From Zygnema cylindricum (taxonomy: Eukaryota > Streptophyta > Zygnematophyceae > Zygnematales > Zygnemataceae): a DNA stretch of 59,074 nucleotides. Shown here in pieces: positions 39,560 to 50,720 of this stretch; positions within the stretch are counted from its first letter, which is position 1; every line of letters begins with the position of its first letter. A program made the position numbers and the translations under genes. A model generated the notes under the pieces. The model did not search any database and was not told where the DNA came from. It saw nothing but the letters and a program-made list of their open reading frames with translations. The DNA lies in assembly GCA_037447655.1 (NCBI GenBank), contig JBBHKE010001079.1, positions 1 to 59,074 on the forward strand. Reading direction: 5' to 3'.

Positions 39560-40695
39560 GTACTTTCTAGGTCTTTATAGAAAAAGAGCAAAGGCAGTCT
39601 GTCCCTGACTCCCTTCTCCAAGCCCCCACACTTGTTGTAGTCACTGAAGGCTTGATTGGGAGTTAGAGCCATGGCTGCCTAAAGCTCACTGGAGAAGACA
39701 CAGGGTGGATTAGATAGATTTACTAAAAGTTAATTGACGGGTTCAGGAATTGATCCTGGTACCTGCTGTCTGTCAAGTTACATTAGCCGTTAGCTCTAAC
39801 CGTTAAGTCTAGAACACATATTACAATATATAGGGTTTGATAAATATTTAAATAGTCACATGTAGATTAATTCATTTAACGGCGAATAGATACTTAGTGC
39901 ATAGATACAGTTTGATTTAGTACGAAGTACGGTATAGGGACAGAACGGATACCGCGCATTTGTTTCGATAGCGAAACAAATACCGCGTGTCGAATTTCAG
40001 CGGCTAGGATAATAGCCGGTTTTGATCGGACGGCTACGATAGACGCCGCGATCACGGAAAAGGTTCTTTTGGCGTTTTGCAGTCTTTGCCACGTCAGATG
40101 ACACGTGGCGTGATAACATTGGATTACGGGAATTCCGAAGATTACAAGAACTAATCTTGATTTGACACAATGGTCGTACAAAAAGTACACCGGCACCAGT
40201 ACTTTTCTGTACGACACAGTAGTTTGATTGGTGTCGTACTTCAGTAGATAAAGTTTTAGAGGGGGAATAGGACTTAAAAAAATTTGGGTAGATAGCTGCC
40301 TCTCCTAGAGAGCACCTTGTATAAATGGCAAACTTTGGCTAGCCATAACTATCAATTTACTTGACCATTTTCCGTGATTCTTTTTGTTGCGGACTCAAGG
40401 GAGTTCGGGCTACAAAGAGGTGTAGTCGTTCAAAGTTTTTGTGTGCCAGGGTGGTGGTATTTCTAAGGGAAAGTCAAAGTGGGTGAATGTGTCCAAATCT
40501 TATATTCTAACTTTCTATTCTATAGTTGAACTGAGCACACAGAAAGTGTTATTTCACAGGGGTGAATCTATATTGGGGTTTTGACTGTCAATGGGTCAGT
40601 CATTTGGGTTTATCTCAACTTGGAGTCGCCACTATCTTGATTAACTTCTTTTGGATCTGCATACTCTGAGGGCCAATGGAGGTCTCTGAGTTTTA
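39547..40695 (+). repeat. 3' LTR of element G
   Basis: About 1,149 bp, nearly identical to 36377-37566, ending GAGTTTTA (TA where CA is expected). It contains the tRNA-like module (39736-39812), a reduced GTAC cluster (part of 37010-37030 has no counterpart), TATAAATGG (about 40320) and hairpins. It is followed at once by the truncated LTR of copia D. Confidence 0.85.
39736..39812 (-). other. antisense tRNA-like module in LTR G (3')
   Basis: Minus strand: A-box-like TTAACGGTTAGAGCTAACGG (39789-39808) and B-box-like GGATCAATTCC (39746-39756). Confidence 0.5.
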
Positions 40696-41131
40696 CCTTG
40701 TCCATACCGAAATCGGTATGTTTACATAACAAGATCTATTTAACAGTAAACATCAGCAGTTTAATGAATTTTCCTACGTGGTAACATATAAATACATATC
40801 AAACCCAGTAGTATGTATCGAAACTTCTACACTTAATGGCTAAGGCTACCAACTACCCGCGCTTTGACGATCGGCAGGTACCAGGATCAAATCTTGTCAC
40901 CGACAAACACCTTTTAGTAAATAATTCTTCTTATCTTTAAATTAACTAATCTATTTCCCGTAAACCTCTAGATAGCCTAGGTAGCCATGGCTCTAGCTTC
41001 CTCTCCAACATCTCAGTGATTGCAACAAATTTGGGAGTTTGAGAGAGAAGTTATAGGCAAACTTCCTCAGCTTCTTTCTATATTTCTATTTAGACCTAGA
41101 AAATACTTGAAATTGACCATTAATTTCTACA
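40696..41131 (-). repeat. 3' LTR of copia D, U3 part only
   Basis: Minus sense: TGTAGAAATTAATGG..., with the GCAATCACTGAG and AGCCATGGCT blocks (40985-41030) and a tRNA-like module (40832-40905). It stops at 40696 before the GTAC cluster, so R and U5 are missing. It matches 54894-55244 of D's 5' LTR. Confidence 0.8.
40832..40905 (+). other. antisense tRNA-like module in LTR D (3')
   Basis: Plus strand: ACTTAATGGCTAAGGCTACC (40831-40850) and GGATCAAATC (40883-40892). Confidence 0.5.
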
Positions 41132-42040
41132 CTCCCCTTATTTTTTAGTCAATCTTTAATTTCAGACCACACTTATCCCTCCAGAAAATTAACTTAGGGG
41201 AAGGCACAGGTTTGGTCAGCATATCTGCGACCATCTCACTATCAAGTATGTGCTCTAAATTTATTATTTTCTTTTTTACTTTCTCTATAACAAAGCTGAG
41301 TCTGATGTTCATGTGTTTGGCTTTAAAATGATGTTTAGGATTGGTAAAAATAGCGATTGCTGCCTGATTATCACAAAAATAAAATTGCACAACACTCTTA
41401 AGGTGACGAAGCTCACCAAGCAAAGACTTGACCCACATCAATTCTTTTACAGTAGAGAAAGAGGCCATATACTCAGCCTCCATGGTAGAATGAGCAATAA
41501 CTTTTTGCTGTTTGCTACTCCAACAGCAAGCCCCATCACCCACATATTATACATATCCATAAGTGCATCTCCTCATCGGAGCATCATCATAACTGGCATC
41601 ACTCGAAGTAGTGATGCCAGTATTCTCCCCACCCAAATGCAACCATAGATCCCTAGTTCCTATCAAATATCTAAGGACTCTCTTAGCTGCCTCCCAATCC
41701 CTCTTAGTGGGAGCATTTAGACTTCTACTCAACACTCCTACAACTGCAGCTAAATCCGGTCGGGTACAATTTCATAAAATAGATTAGACTTCCCACTACT
41801 TGCCTGTAAGGAATAGTCTGAATAAACTTTTGTTCTTCAGGAGATAATTCCTTGTCTAAGACTATGACTCCTTCTTCCTCACTCCCCTCACTTCCCTTAT
41901 TCAACTCTATTGGAGTTGTAGAACTATTAGCTTTATCCATTTGAAATTATTCAAGCATGTTCCCTATTACTTCCTTTTGGAGTCAATCTTATAATCTTTC
42001 TTTTTCGATCTCTTTCTACTTGAAATCCCAATATATATTT
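41132..42040 (-). pseudogene. copia D RNase H and RT end
   Basis: Minus strand: MDKANSSTTPIELNKGSEG and IPYRQVVGSLIYFM (41940-41725), LNAPTKRDWEAAKRVLRYLIGTRDLWLHLGGENT and SSDASYDDAPMRRCTYGYV (41735-41547), then GDGACCWSSKQQKVIAHSTMEAEYMASFS, FCDNQAAIAI, KHMNIRLSFVIEKV and ending KCGLKLKID (41543-41145). RNase H motifs SDASY, EAEYMA and CDNQ are present. A stop at YV and frameshifts at about 41735 break it. RT continues beyond the solo LTR at 43251. Confidence 0.88.
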
Positions 42041-42368
42041 TGAAATTCTATGGGCTATATTGCCACATAGAATTTACAGATCCAAAGAAGCTAATCTAGA
42101 TAGTGTCGACTCAATGTTTATAAAAACCTAAATGATTGACCCCTTGACAATCATAACCCTATTATAGCTTCACCTCTGTGAAATAAGACTTTCTGTGTGC
42201 TCGGTTCCACCACAGGATGCAAAGTTAGAACATGAGTTTTGGATAACATTCCCCACTTTGACTTTCCCTTAGAAATGCAGCCACCCTGGCAAGCAAAAAC
42301 TCTGACCGGCTAAACCCATGTATAGCCTGGACTCCCTTGAGTTTGTAGCAAAAAGAATCATTGAAATT

Positions 42369-42420
42369 GCTCACCCGAGCATTAAGTTATCAATGGTCAA
42401 AGATGACCTATTTGTACAGA
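42369..42420 (-). promoter_or_regulatory. solo LTR leader hairpins
   Basis: Minus strand: GGTCA-TCT-TTGACC (42395-42408), then TGATAACTTAA and TGCTC-GGGT-GAGCA (42368-42381). The TATA position reads TACAAATAGG. Confidence 0.5.
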
Positions 42421-42861
42421 TACTCTCCAGGAGAGAGAGGCTGAAACCCAAAATTATTCTAAGTCCTAAACTACCTTTCTAAGCCTGCTACAAGTGTACC
42501 TATCCAATCAAGAGATTGTAAGGTACAAGAAGGTACAAGTACTGTTGTACTTCTTGTACGGCCGTAGTACGGCACAGCCGCTCCGCTGACGCGTGTCAGT
42601 TCCTGAGCAGAAGTTGCTCCCTTCCTGTTTCCCGCTGTCCAATCACCCCTCGCCACGTGTCATCCGTCGACATACGCTCAACAAACAGCCAAAAAACCAC
42701 TCCGGAATTCCGGCTCATCCGCGAGCCGTAAATCGCGAAGTCGACATTTGATTACATCTGTTGAAATCCAATGTCGTTTTGTTTCATTATCCGTATATAT
42801 TGAGTATGTAGATTAGTACCACGACTACATAAGTTTCAATCTCAATGTGTAAATTGTTTCG

Positions 42862-42928
42862 TCAACGCCTTAGTGGATAAGACGTACGACTATGTAACAA
42901 TTGTAGACCCTAGTTTGAATCCGCCCAT
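42862..42928 (+). other. tRNA-like module 1 in solo LTR 42041-43250
   Basis: Plus strand: TTAGTGGATAAGACGTACG (A-box-like, 42870) and GTTTGAATCC (B-box-like, 42913-42922), antisense to the LTR. Confidence 0.6.
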
Positions 42929-43025
42929 TGGCATCATTTTGGTAAGAAGCCTTGTGTTATTATATCGTAGTGTTATGTTGTAACTACTTAATTAATTACC
43001 AAGGCATGTAAGTCCAACGTTTCAA

Positions 43026-43104
43026 TGTCACCTAAGGGATAAGTCGCACGCTATTAGTACGGCCCATGTAGTGAGAGACCTAGGTTCAAATCCTACTAGG
43101 TTCA
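43026..43104 (+). other. tRNA-like module 2 in solo LTR 42041-43250
   Basis: The most tRNA-like stretch in the window. A T-arm with stem TAGG/CCTA and 7-base loop TTCAAAT (43081-43095), followed by TAGGT (43097-43101), which can pair with ACCTA (43030-43034) as part of an acceptor stem, and A-box-like GGATAAGTCGCACGC (43037). Only five of seven acceptor pairs form and the D stem is poor, so a functional tRNA is unlikely. Confidence 0.6.
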
Positions 43105-43250
43105 CTATTTTATCAATATTTCTTTCTAACTATGGCGGCAGCCATGGCTATACTGTCTTCCAGTGACTACGACAAGTATGGATGACATTTCAAGACCATC
43201 TAGAAAACACATAGAATAAGTTCAGACCTAGAAGTTACCCAATTTTAACA

Positions 43251-46200
43251 TATTTTGCGTCTTCCATATCCTTCATTTCAAATCTCCCTTATAGATCGGT
43301 TTTCAGTTTAATTATTTTTTCCATTGATTTACTTAAAACAAGTAAATCATCAACATAAATTGCAATAAATATAATACCTTCCTCATCTACAAAAACATAG
43401 ATTGAGTGATCTGATCTGATCCGAATATATCCCATACCGGTAAGAAACTCATTAAGTTTCTTATTCCACTGTCGAGGCGCATGTTTCAAACCGTAAAGGG
43501 ATTTAATCAACCGGCATACCTTACTCTCCTCTCGTTCCTCCACAAATCCTTCGGGTTGTCGCATGAAGATCTCATCTTCCAATTCTCCATGCAAAAAGGC
43601 TATCTTGATGTCCATCTAGTGCACCTCCATGTCTTCCGCTGCTGCTAGGCTGAAAAGTATGCGGACGGAGGGAAATCTGACGACCGAGGCAAAGGTTTCC
43701 TCGTAGTCAATTCCTTCTTTCTTTGTAAATCCTTTTGCAACTAATCGGGCTTTGTAACGCTCAATGGTGTTATCCGGGTTCAGTTTTAATTTGAAAACCC
43801 ACTTACAACCGATTGGTTTTCGGTTAGGTGGACAGTCCACTAGCTCCTAAGTATCGGCTGCCATAATTGAGGCCATCTCCTCATTGATGGTTGTCTTCTA
43901 CCGGTTCCTTTCTGGACAAGTCATCGCCTCTCCATAAGTTTGAGGTTCATCTTGATGAGATAGTTTTGTTTCCATGTTATTAACGTGTTTTTCTTCTAAT
44001 CTTTTACTACTCCTCCTCCCCCCCTCAAAATGTGTGGCCGGAATAGATGGTTCTCGTGGGTTCTTTTGAACAATCTCGGCTTCTCCCCAATCCCTTTATT
44101 TTCAATCAATTTCCATCACGTCTTCCGCTTCGGGTAGAGTTATCACTATAGTTTCTGCAGCCGAGTCCTTTTCGGTCTTATTTGTACCTATAAGAATGGC
44201 ATCTTCTCTAAAACCAAGATAGTTAGGAAGTTCAAAGTCATCGGTATTTTCTGACTCAAATCTGTTTTTTACTGACTTTGTATACTTGAAGGGATCCACG
44301 GACTTTCCTTCATCCATAACTACTAGATGCTTTAATAAGATTATATCTTCCCTTTTTAGATCATAAACTTTATATCCTTTAACATCCTCATCATATCCTA
44401 ATAAGTATCCCGGTTTTCCTTTAGAATCTAGCTTCCAATTAGACCGATCTGTATCTAGACTGAATACTTGACTGTTGAAAACCTTTAAGAGAGATATGTC
44501 TGGTTTCCGGCCTGTCGATCTCTCATAAGGTCTTCGACCTTTTATAGCTGAAGTAAGAACTCTATTTTTGATGTAATTAACACAGTTCATTGCTTCGGCC
44601 CAAAACCTTTTTCCTATCATCTTATCCGACAACATACTTCTAGCACTATCAATAAGTGTCCTATTTAATCTTTCAGCTACCCTATTCTGCTCTGGGTTTT
44701 CTGGAAATGTCTTTTGGTGTTGAACTCCATCTTCCCTCAAAAAATCCTCAAACTGGTTAGAAGTATACTATCCACTATTGTCACTCCTTACTCTCTTGAT
44801 TGGAGTTTCATGGAGTTTTTTGCTCCATGTTTTATATTGTCTAAAACTATCCTTAGCCTCTGACTTGTTTTTCAAAAAATATACCCTGGAATACCGAGAC
44901 CAATCATCAGTGATAGTCATCATAAATCTCTTCCCCTCCGATGAGGGCACTTTAGCCGGTCCCCAAATATCGGTGTGTACTAAATCTAGAATTTTTCCTC
45001 CCTTATAAGCGACTGTTTTAGAAAAGGGTAATCCGTGTGCTTTTCCTTGAGCACATCCACTACAATCACTAATATTATCACTCTCACTGAACTGAATTCC
45101 TCCCACCACTCCCATCTTTTTCATCTCTCTTAACTTATCTAGATTCACATGCCCAAGCCTCTTATGCCACATCATAATATCATGAACACCAACATAATAA
45201 AGTTTCTTTGTTTCATTACTTAAGATCAGCCTAAACATCCCATGGCTACCTTTCTCAGCAATTAAATAGACATCCTCCTCAAAATTAGCAGTAAAGATTC
45301 CTTTCTTAGTGCAAGTAAAAAAACCCTTATCATCTAATACATATGTAGAAATGAGGTTTTTGTTCAGCTCCAGAATAAAAAATACATCGAAGAATGTTAC
45401 TATGGATGTCTTTCCTTCTACTAGCACTTTTAGATCTACCGATCCTACAAGAGTAGTGGTGACTATCCTCCCATCCGCGTACTTTATCTCTACGGTGGGA
45501 ATCTTTCTTATCTTAGTGAACAGGTGCCTATCCTTACACATGTGCATGGAGGCACCTGAATCTATAATCCAGCTTGCTTCACCTTTCAATCCACCTTAAG
45601 CACATTTCTACCTTCATGGAATTTCGACCTCGTTTTTCACCTCCAACTCCTCATCCAAAAGGAGCTCATCGTCCTCGTCCTCGGATTCCGCCTCATGTAC
45701 CTGTGTCACAAGGACCTTTTTCTTTCCTCTCGGGGTTCCACCGGTCTGCCCCTCCTTTAACCGAAGCTCGGTAAGCTTAGTGCACTCTGCCATGTAGTGC
45801 CTCGGTTTCTTACAAAAATGACATAAACCTTTTGGAGCCCTTGGTCCTTACTCGTCGGTCTGATTTTTGTGCTCCCTCCCCCAATAGTTTCCGACCGGTT
45901 TTTGGGAATCCTTGTTTCTCCAATCGGTCACAGCTACCAAGGCTTGCCCACTCTTTCCTCCCTTTCGGATCTCAATTGTATTCTCCCGAACGAGAATCAT
46001 CCCTACCACTGAGTTCCATATCCACCTTGAGTTTGGCAAGTCTTGCACACGGTTGACTATGTTCTCGAACTCATCGGGTAACTTCATCATTAAACAGTTA
46101 ACCATTTCTTTTTCACTAAAATCTTTTCCAGCACTCTCTAGCTCCATAAAAAGTGTACCAAGCTCATTGCAAAAATCCAACATCTTCCCCCTTTGTATAC

Positions 46201-46683
46201 GTACTCCTTAACTTTCTGATCAGACAACTGTTGTTGATGAATCATACCACTTTGGTACATCTCTATGAGAGCCAACCAAAGATCGGATGCCCTTTCTACC
46301 TGCAAATGAGGACATGCAAGCCCTTGAGTAAGATGGCGGAGGATGAAATGTTTTGCCGCCATATTGTTGAAGTCGTAGGTTTTAGTGTCATTCTCCTCGT
46401 TCCTCCAAATACGTGACATGAATGCTTAACCAGATGTTATTGATGAGGTCGTCTCCTTCTCTTTTGCTTTGTCCACAACCTTTTCTTCCTTTGTCTCCTC
46501 CGTTGAAGATGGATCTGCTTTCTTTATGAATCTGCTTCCTCCAAACCCTAGAGGGACTCGCAGACTTTATGGACGCCCCACTCGTCCACTCACTATCCCC
46601 AAAACCTTTTCTCGCATAGAGATCTTATCATCATACTTTCCCAGTATATAAATCCAGTTCCATTAAAGATGGGTACCCTAGAG
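43251..46683 (-). pseudogene. copia D Gag-PR-IN-RT
   Basis: Minus strand from 46683: Gag (MGPPSRVPIFNGTGFIYWESMM, then a frameshift at the GGGG before ATAGTGAG), RNEENDTKTYDFNNMAAKHFILRH (46419-46138), MLDFCNELGTLFMELES and GMILVRENTIEIRKGG (46183-45848), knuckle CHFCKKPRHYMAEC, protease WIIDSGASMHMC and GAG_pre-integrase HKRLGHVNLDKL...CAQGK (45589-44768), integrase HTDIWGPAK, RSDNSG then a stop, QNRVAERLN (44740-44102), [27 protein letters not shown] (43840-43616) and FVDEEGIIFIAIYVDDLLVLSKS (43615-43289). Unlike B and E, D lacks the shared gag frameshift around the FMSRIWRNEEN block. It is inactive through many stops. Confidence 0.88.
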
Positions 46684-46698
46684 GGTGGGCCCATAACC
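46684..46698 (-). other. primer-binding site of copia D
   Basis: Minus strand GGTTATGGGCCCACC, identical to the PBS of B, next to the LTR end AGTTTCA. Confidence 0.75.
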
Positions 46699-47013
46699 TG
46701 AAACTTTGAGACCTCCATAAGTCCTCAGAGTGGACAGCTTCTAAGAAGCCTCTAAGATAAGCCTTACCCCTTTGTGTTTCAACAAGATTTACTGCCACCT
46801 TGACAAATAAAAACTCTCAGCACCTTCACCCTTTTGAAGACGAGACTCCCCTAAGTCGATAGCAAAAAGAATCTCTGAATTTGCTTCCCTGAGCAGTAAG
46901 TTATGGAGGGTCAAAGTTGACCGTTTGTACAAAAGCTCTCTGGGAGAGAGGGTCCTATCTTCCAATTTTTCTAAGTCTTATCTCTCTCTCAAACTCTATT
47001 AACTGGTGTACTG
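46699..47013 (-). repeat. 5' LTR of copia D, piece 1
   Basis: End of the LTR with hairpins GGTCAA-CT-TTGACC (46909-46922) and the TGCTCAGGGAAGCA box; cut at TACTG (47009-47013) by element E. It continues at 53379. Confidence 0.8.
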
Positions 47014-47997
47014 TGAAACTCTGAGACTTCCATAAGTCCTCAGAGTATACAGCTTCCAAGAAGCCTCTAGGATAATCCTGACCCCTTTGTGTTCCAGCAA
47101 AAATAACTGCCACCCTGGTAGACAAAAACCTTGACCACCTGCACCCCTGTAAAAGCAAGACTCCCTTGACCTTTTGTACAGAAGCTCTTTGGGAGAGGGG
47201 GTCCTATGTTCTAATTTTTCTAAGTCCTATCTCTCTCACAGACTCTATCTACTGATGTACGGAACCAATCAGAATTGAGTTCCGTACGCAAAAGTACAGC
47301 TGTCGGTGTACTTTATGTACGGACATTGTACGACATGGCCAAAATGTCGACACATGTCAAATCCGGATTCGGTGCCATAATCTCCGGATATTCCACAATC
47401 CAACGGAATTTCGCCACGCGTCATCAGATGTGGCGATGGCCACAAACCGCCGAAATCTTCCTCTGCGATCTCGGCGCTAATCCCGGCCGTCCGATTAAAT
47501 TCGGATTTAACCGTAGCCGTAATAAATACATGCGCGGTATTTGTTTCACTTACGAAACAAATGCGCGATACTGATTTTTGTCCGTACCGTAATTCGTACA
47601 TTATATATTACTGGATCTATGTATCCCGTAATTTATTTCAGTTAAATGATTTTATCGCACGTATAATCATTTAAATAAATATCAAACTATATGATACGTA
47701 ATGTTACGGCTAGACTTAACGGCTAAGGCTACCGGCTATTTCCTGTCTGCCGGCCGGTAGGTACAAGGATCAAATCCTGCCGCCGGCACATACCTTTTAA
47801 ATAAATAAATAAACCCTAATATATAATTCCCGTAAACCTCAGGATAGCCAAGGTAGCCATGGCTCTAGCTTCCTCTCCACTTTCTCAGTGACTGCGACAA
47901 GTTTGAGAGTTGGAGAGAGAAGTTAGAGATAGATTGCCTCGACTTCTATATTTCTTTTCAGACCTAGAAAATACTAATAAAACCATTAAATTCTACA
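47014..47997 (-). repeat. 3' LTR of copia E
   Basis: 984 bp, TGTAGAATTTAATGG...GAGTTTCA in minus sense. Compared with the 5' LTR it lacks about 66 bases between GACTCCCTTGA and CCTTTTGTAC (near 47170), the segment holding the leader hairpins; TTGA at both edges suggests a slip at short homology. The tRNA-like module is at 47712-47785. Confidence 0.9.
47712..47785 (+). other. antisense tRNA-like module in LTR E (3')
   Basis: Plus strand: ACTTAACGGCTAAGGCTACC (47714-47733) and GGATCAAATCC (47767-47777). Confidence 0.55.
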
Positions 47998-49360
47998 CTC
48001 CCCTTATTTTCTAGTCAATCTTTAATTTCAGACCACACTTCTCCCTGCAAAAAAATTAGCTTAGGGGAAGGCACAGGTTTGGTCATCATATCTGCTACCA
48101 TCTCACTATCTGGTCTGTACTCTAAACTGATTATTTTGTTTTCTACTTACTCTCTAACAAAGCTAAGTCTGATGTCCTTGTGTTTGGCTTTAAAATGGTG
48201 TTTAGGATTGGCAAAAATAGCGATTGCTGCCTGATTATCACAAAATATTTTCTGCACACCACTCTTAAGGTGACGAAGCTCACCAAGCAAAGACTTGACC
48301 CACATCAATTCTTTTACAGCAGAGCAAGAGGCCATATACTCAGCCTCCATAGTGGACTGAGCAATAACCTTTTGCTGTTTGCTACTCCAACAGCAAGCCC
48401 CATCACCCACATATAATACATATCCATAAGTACATCTCCTCATCGGAGCATCACCATAACTGGCATCACTCTAAGTAGTGATGTCAGTATTCTCCCCACC
48501 CAAATGCAACCATAGATCTCTAGTTCCTACCAAATATCTAAGGACTCTCTTAGCTGCCTCCCAATCCTTCTTAGTGGGAGCATTTAGACTTCTACTCAGC
48601 ACTCCTATAGCTGCAGCTAAATCCGGACGGGTACAATTCATAAAATAGATTAGACTTCCCACTACTTGCCTGTAAGGAATAGTCTGCATGAACTTCTGTT
48701 CATCAGGAGATAATTCCTCGTCTAAGACTATGACTCCTTCTTCCTCACTCCCCTCACTTCCCTTTTTCAACTCCATTGGAGTTGTACAACTATTAGCTTT
48801 ATCTATTTGAAATTTTTCAAGCATGTTCCGTATTACTTCCTTTTGAGTCAGTCTTATAATTTTCCTTTTTCGGTCTCTCTCTACTTGAATTCCCAAAATA
48901 TATCTTGCTTCTCCCATATACTTCATTTCAAATCTCCCCTTAAGATCGGTTTTCAGTTTGTTAATTTTTTCCATTGATTTACTTAAAACAAGCAAATCAT
49001 CAACATAAATTGCAATACATATAAAACCTTCCTCATCTTCGAAAACATAGATTGAGTGATCTGAGCTGATCCGAATATATCCAAGACCGGTAAGAAACTC
49101 ATCAAGCTTCTTATTCCATTGTCGAGGTGCCTGTTTCAAACCATAAAGAGATTTAATCAACCGGCATACCTTACTCTCCTCTCCTTCCTTCACAAACCCT
49201 TCGGGTTCTCGCATGAAGATCTCCTCTTCCAATTCTCCATGCAAAAAGGTTGTCTTGATGTCCATGTGGTGCACTTCCATGTCTTACGCTGCTGCCAGAG
49301 TGAGAAGTATGCGAACATAGGGAAATCTGATGACTGGGGCAAAGGTTTCCTCGTAGTCAA
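47998..49360 (-). pseudogene. copia E RT second half and RNase H
   Basis: The minus frame 49280-48471 (269 codons) carries MDIKTTFLHGEL, SLYGLKQAPRQWNKKL, IAIYVDDLLVLSKS, the YILGIQVERDRKRKIIRLTQKE block and YRQVVGSLIYFMNCTRPDLAAAIG. A stop replaces Trp in TTWSDASY (48471), then RNase H GDAPMRRCTYGYVLYVGDG, MEAEYMASCSAVKELMWV, FCDNQAAIAI and KHKDIRLSFVRE (48443-48147), another stop and a late frameshift. RT upstream is in the same frame, separated by a stop in the AAAEDMEVH position. Confidence 0.9.
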
Positions 49361-50720
49361 TTCCCTACTTTTGTGTAAATCCCTTTGCCACTAATCGAGC
49401 CTTGTAGCGCTCGATTGTGCTATCTGGGTTCAGTTTTAATTTGAAAACCCACTTACAACCGATTTGTTTTCGGTTAGGTGGACAATCCACCAGCTCCCAA
49501 GTATCGGCTGCCATAATTGAGGCCATCTCCTCATTGATGGTTGTCTTCCACCGGTGTCTTTCGGGACAAGTCATCGCCTCTCCATAAGTTTGAGGTTCAT
49601 CTTGATGAGATAGTTTTGTTACCTTGTTATTTATCCTGTTTTTCTTGCAATCTTTTGCTACTTCTCCTCCCCCCCTCAAAATTGAGGTCGGAATAGATGG
49701 TTCTCGTGGATTCTTTCGAACAAACTCGGCTTCTCCCCTATCCCTTGATTCCGAATCAATTTCCACCACGTCTTCCGCTTCGAGTAGAGTTGTCACTGGA
49801 GTTTCCACAGCCGAGTCCTTTTCGGTCTGATTTGTTCCTGCAAGAATGTCATCTTCTCTAAAACCTGGATAGTTAGGAAGCTCAAAGTCATCGGAATTTT
49901 CTGACTCAAATCTGATTTTTACTGACTTCTTATATTTGAAGGGATCCACAGACTTTCCTTCATCCATAACTACTAGATGCTTTACTAAGATTATAATTTC
50001 CCTTTTTAGATTATAAACTCTATATCCTTTTACATCTTCATCATATCCTAATAAGTATCCCGGTTTTCCTTTAGGATCTAGCTTCCAATTGGATCGATCA
50101 GTATCTAGACTGAACACTTGACTGCCGAAAACCTTTAAGTGAGATATGTCTGGTTTCCGGCCTGTCCATCTTTCATAAGGTGTTTGATCTCTTATAGCTG
50201 AAGTAAGAACTCTATTCTTGAGGTAATTAGCACAGTTCATTGCTTCTACCCAAAACCTTTTCCCTATCTTTTTATCTGACAACATACTTCTAGCACTATC
50301 ACTTAGTGTTCTATTTAACCTTTCAGCTACCCCATTCTGTTCCGGATTTTCTGGAACTGTCTTTTGGTGTTGAACCCCATCTTCCCTCAAAAAATCCTCA
50401 AACTGGTTAGAAGTATACTCTCCACCATTGTCACTTTTTACTCTCTTGATTGGAGTTTCATGGAGTTTTTCGCTCCATGCTTTATATTGTCTAAAACAAT
50501 CCTCAGCTTCGGACTTGTTTTTCAAAAAATATACCCGGGAATACCGAGACCAATCATCAGTTATAGTCATCATAAATCTCTTCCCCCCCGGTGAGGGCAC
50601 TTTAGCCGGTCCCCAAATATCTGTGTGTACTAGATCTAGAATTTTTTTATCCTTTATAGGTGGCTGACTTAGGAAAGGGTAATCTGTGTGCTTTACCTTG
50701 AGCACATCCACTACAATCAC
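49361..50720 (-). pseudogene. copia E integrase and RT N-terminus (451 codons)
   Basis: Open frame with integrase LDLVHTDIWGPAK (first Asp), KSDNGGEYTSNQFEDF (second Asp) and QNGVAERLNRTL (Glu), the RKPDISHLKVF and LLGYDEDVKGYRVY blocks, the variable linker, then RT start [28 protein letters not shown] and [25 protein letters not shown]. It keeps the Glu codon (TYGEAM) that is a stop in B, so B and E have different inactivating changes. It ends at a stop after FTQK. A frameshift near 50650 separates it from the upstream ORF. Confidence 0.92.

Larger units (their letters stand above)
36377..40695 (+). mobile_element. gag-only copia derivative G (LTR-internal-LTR)
   Basis: 5' LTR 36377-37566, PBS 37567-37580, internal 37567-39546, 3' LTR 39547-40695. 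No protease, integrase or RT. Gag keeps an intact zinc knuckle and a long acidic C-terminal extension, and a changed RNase H tail follows. The element is a non-autonomous derivative that would need enzymes in trans. No target duplication is seen because the 5' LTR is preceded by another copy's internal end. Confidence 0.85.
42041..43250 (-). mobile_element. solo LTR in copia D RT, with two tRNA-like modules
   Basis: 1,210 bp, TGAAATTC...TTTTAACA on the plus strand, flanked by TATTT (42036-42040 and 43251-43255). In minus sense TGTTAAAATTGGG...AGAATTTCA. It has a GTAGTCACTGGAAG block (43165-43180), AGCCATGGCTATAC, two tRNA-like modules, a GTAC cluster (42525-42575), hairpins (42369-42408) and the extra segment seen in G and F. 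Removing it restores the D reading. Confidence 0.9.

Noticed and set aside
43026-43104. A genuine tRNA gene
   Set aside because: Only a partial acceptor stem and a poor D arm; it sits inside an LTR and has degenerate relatives in all the other LTRs.
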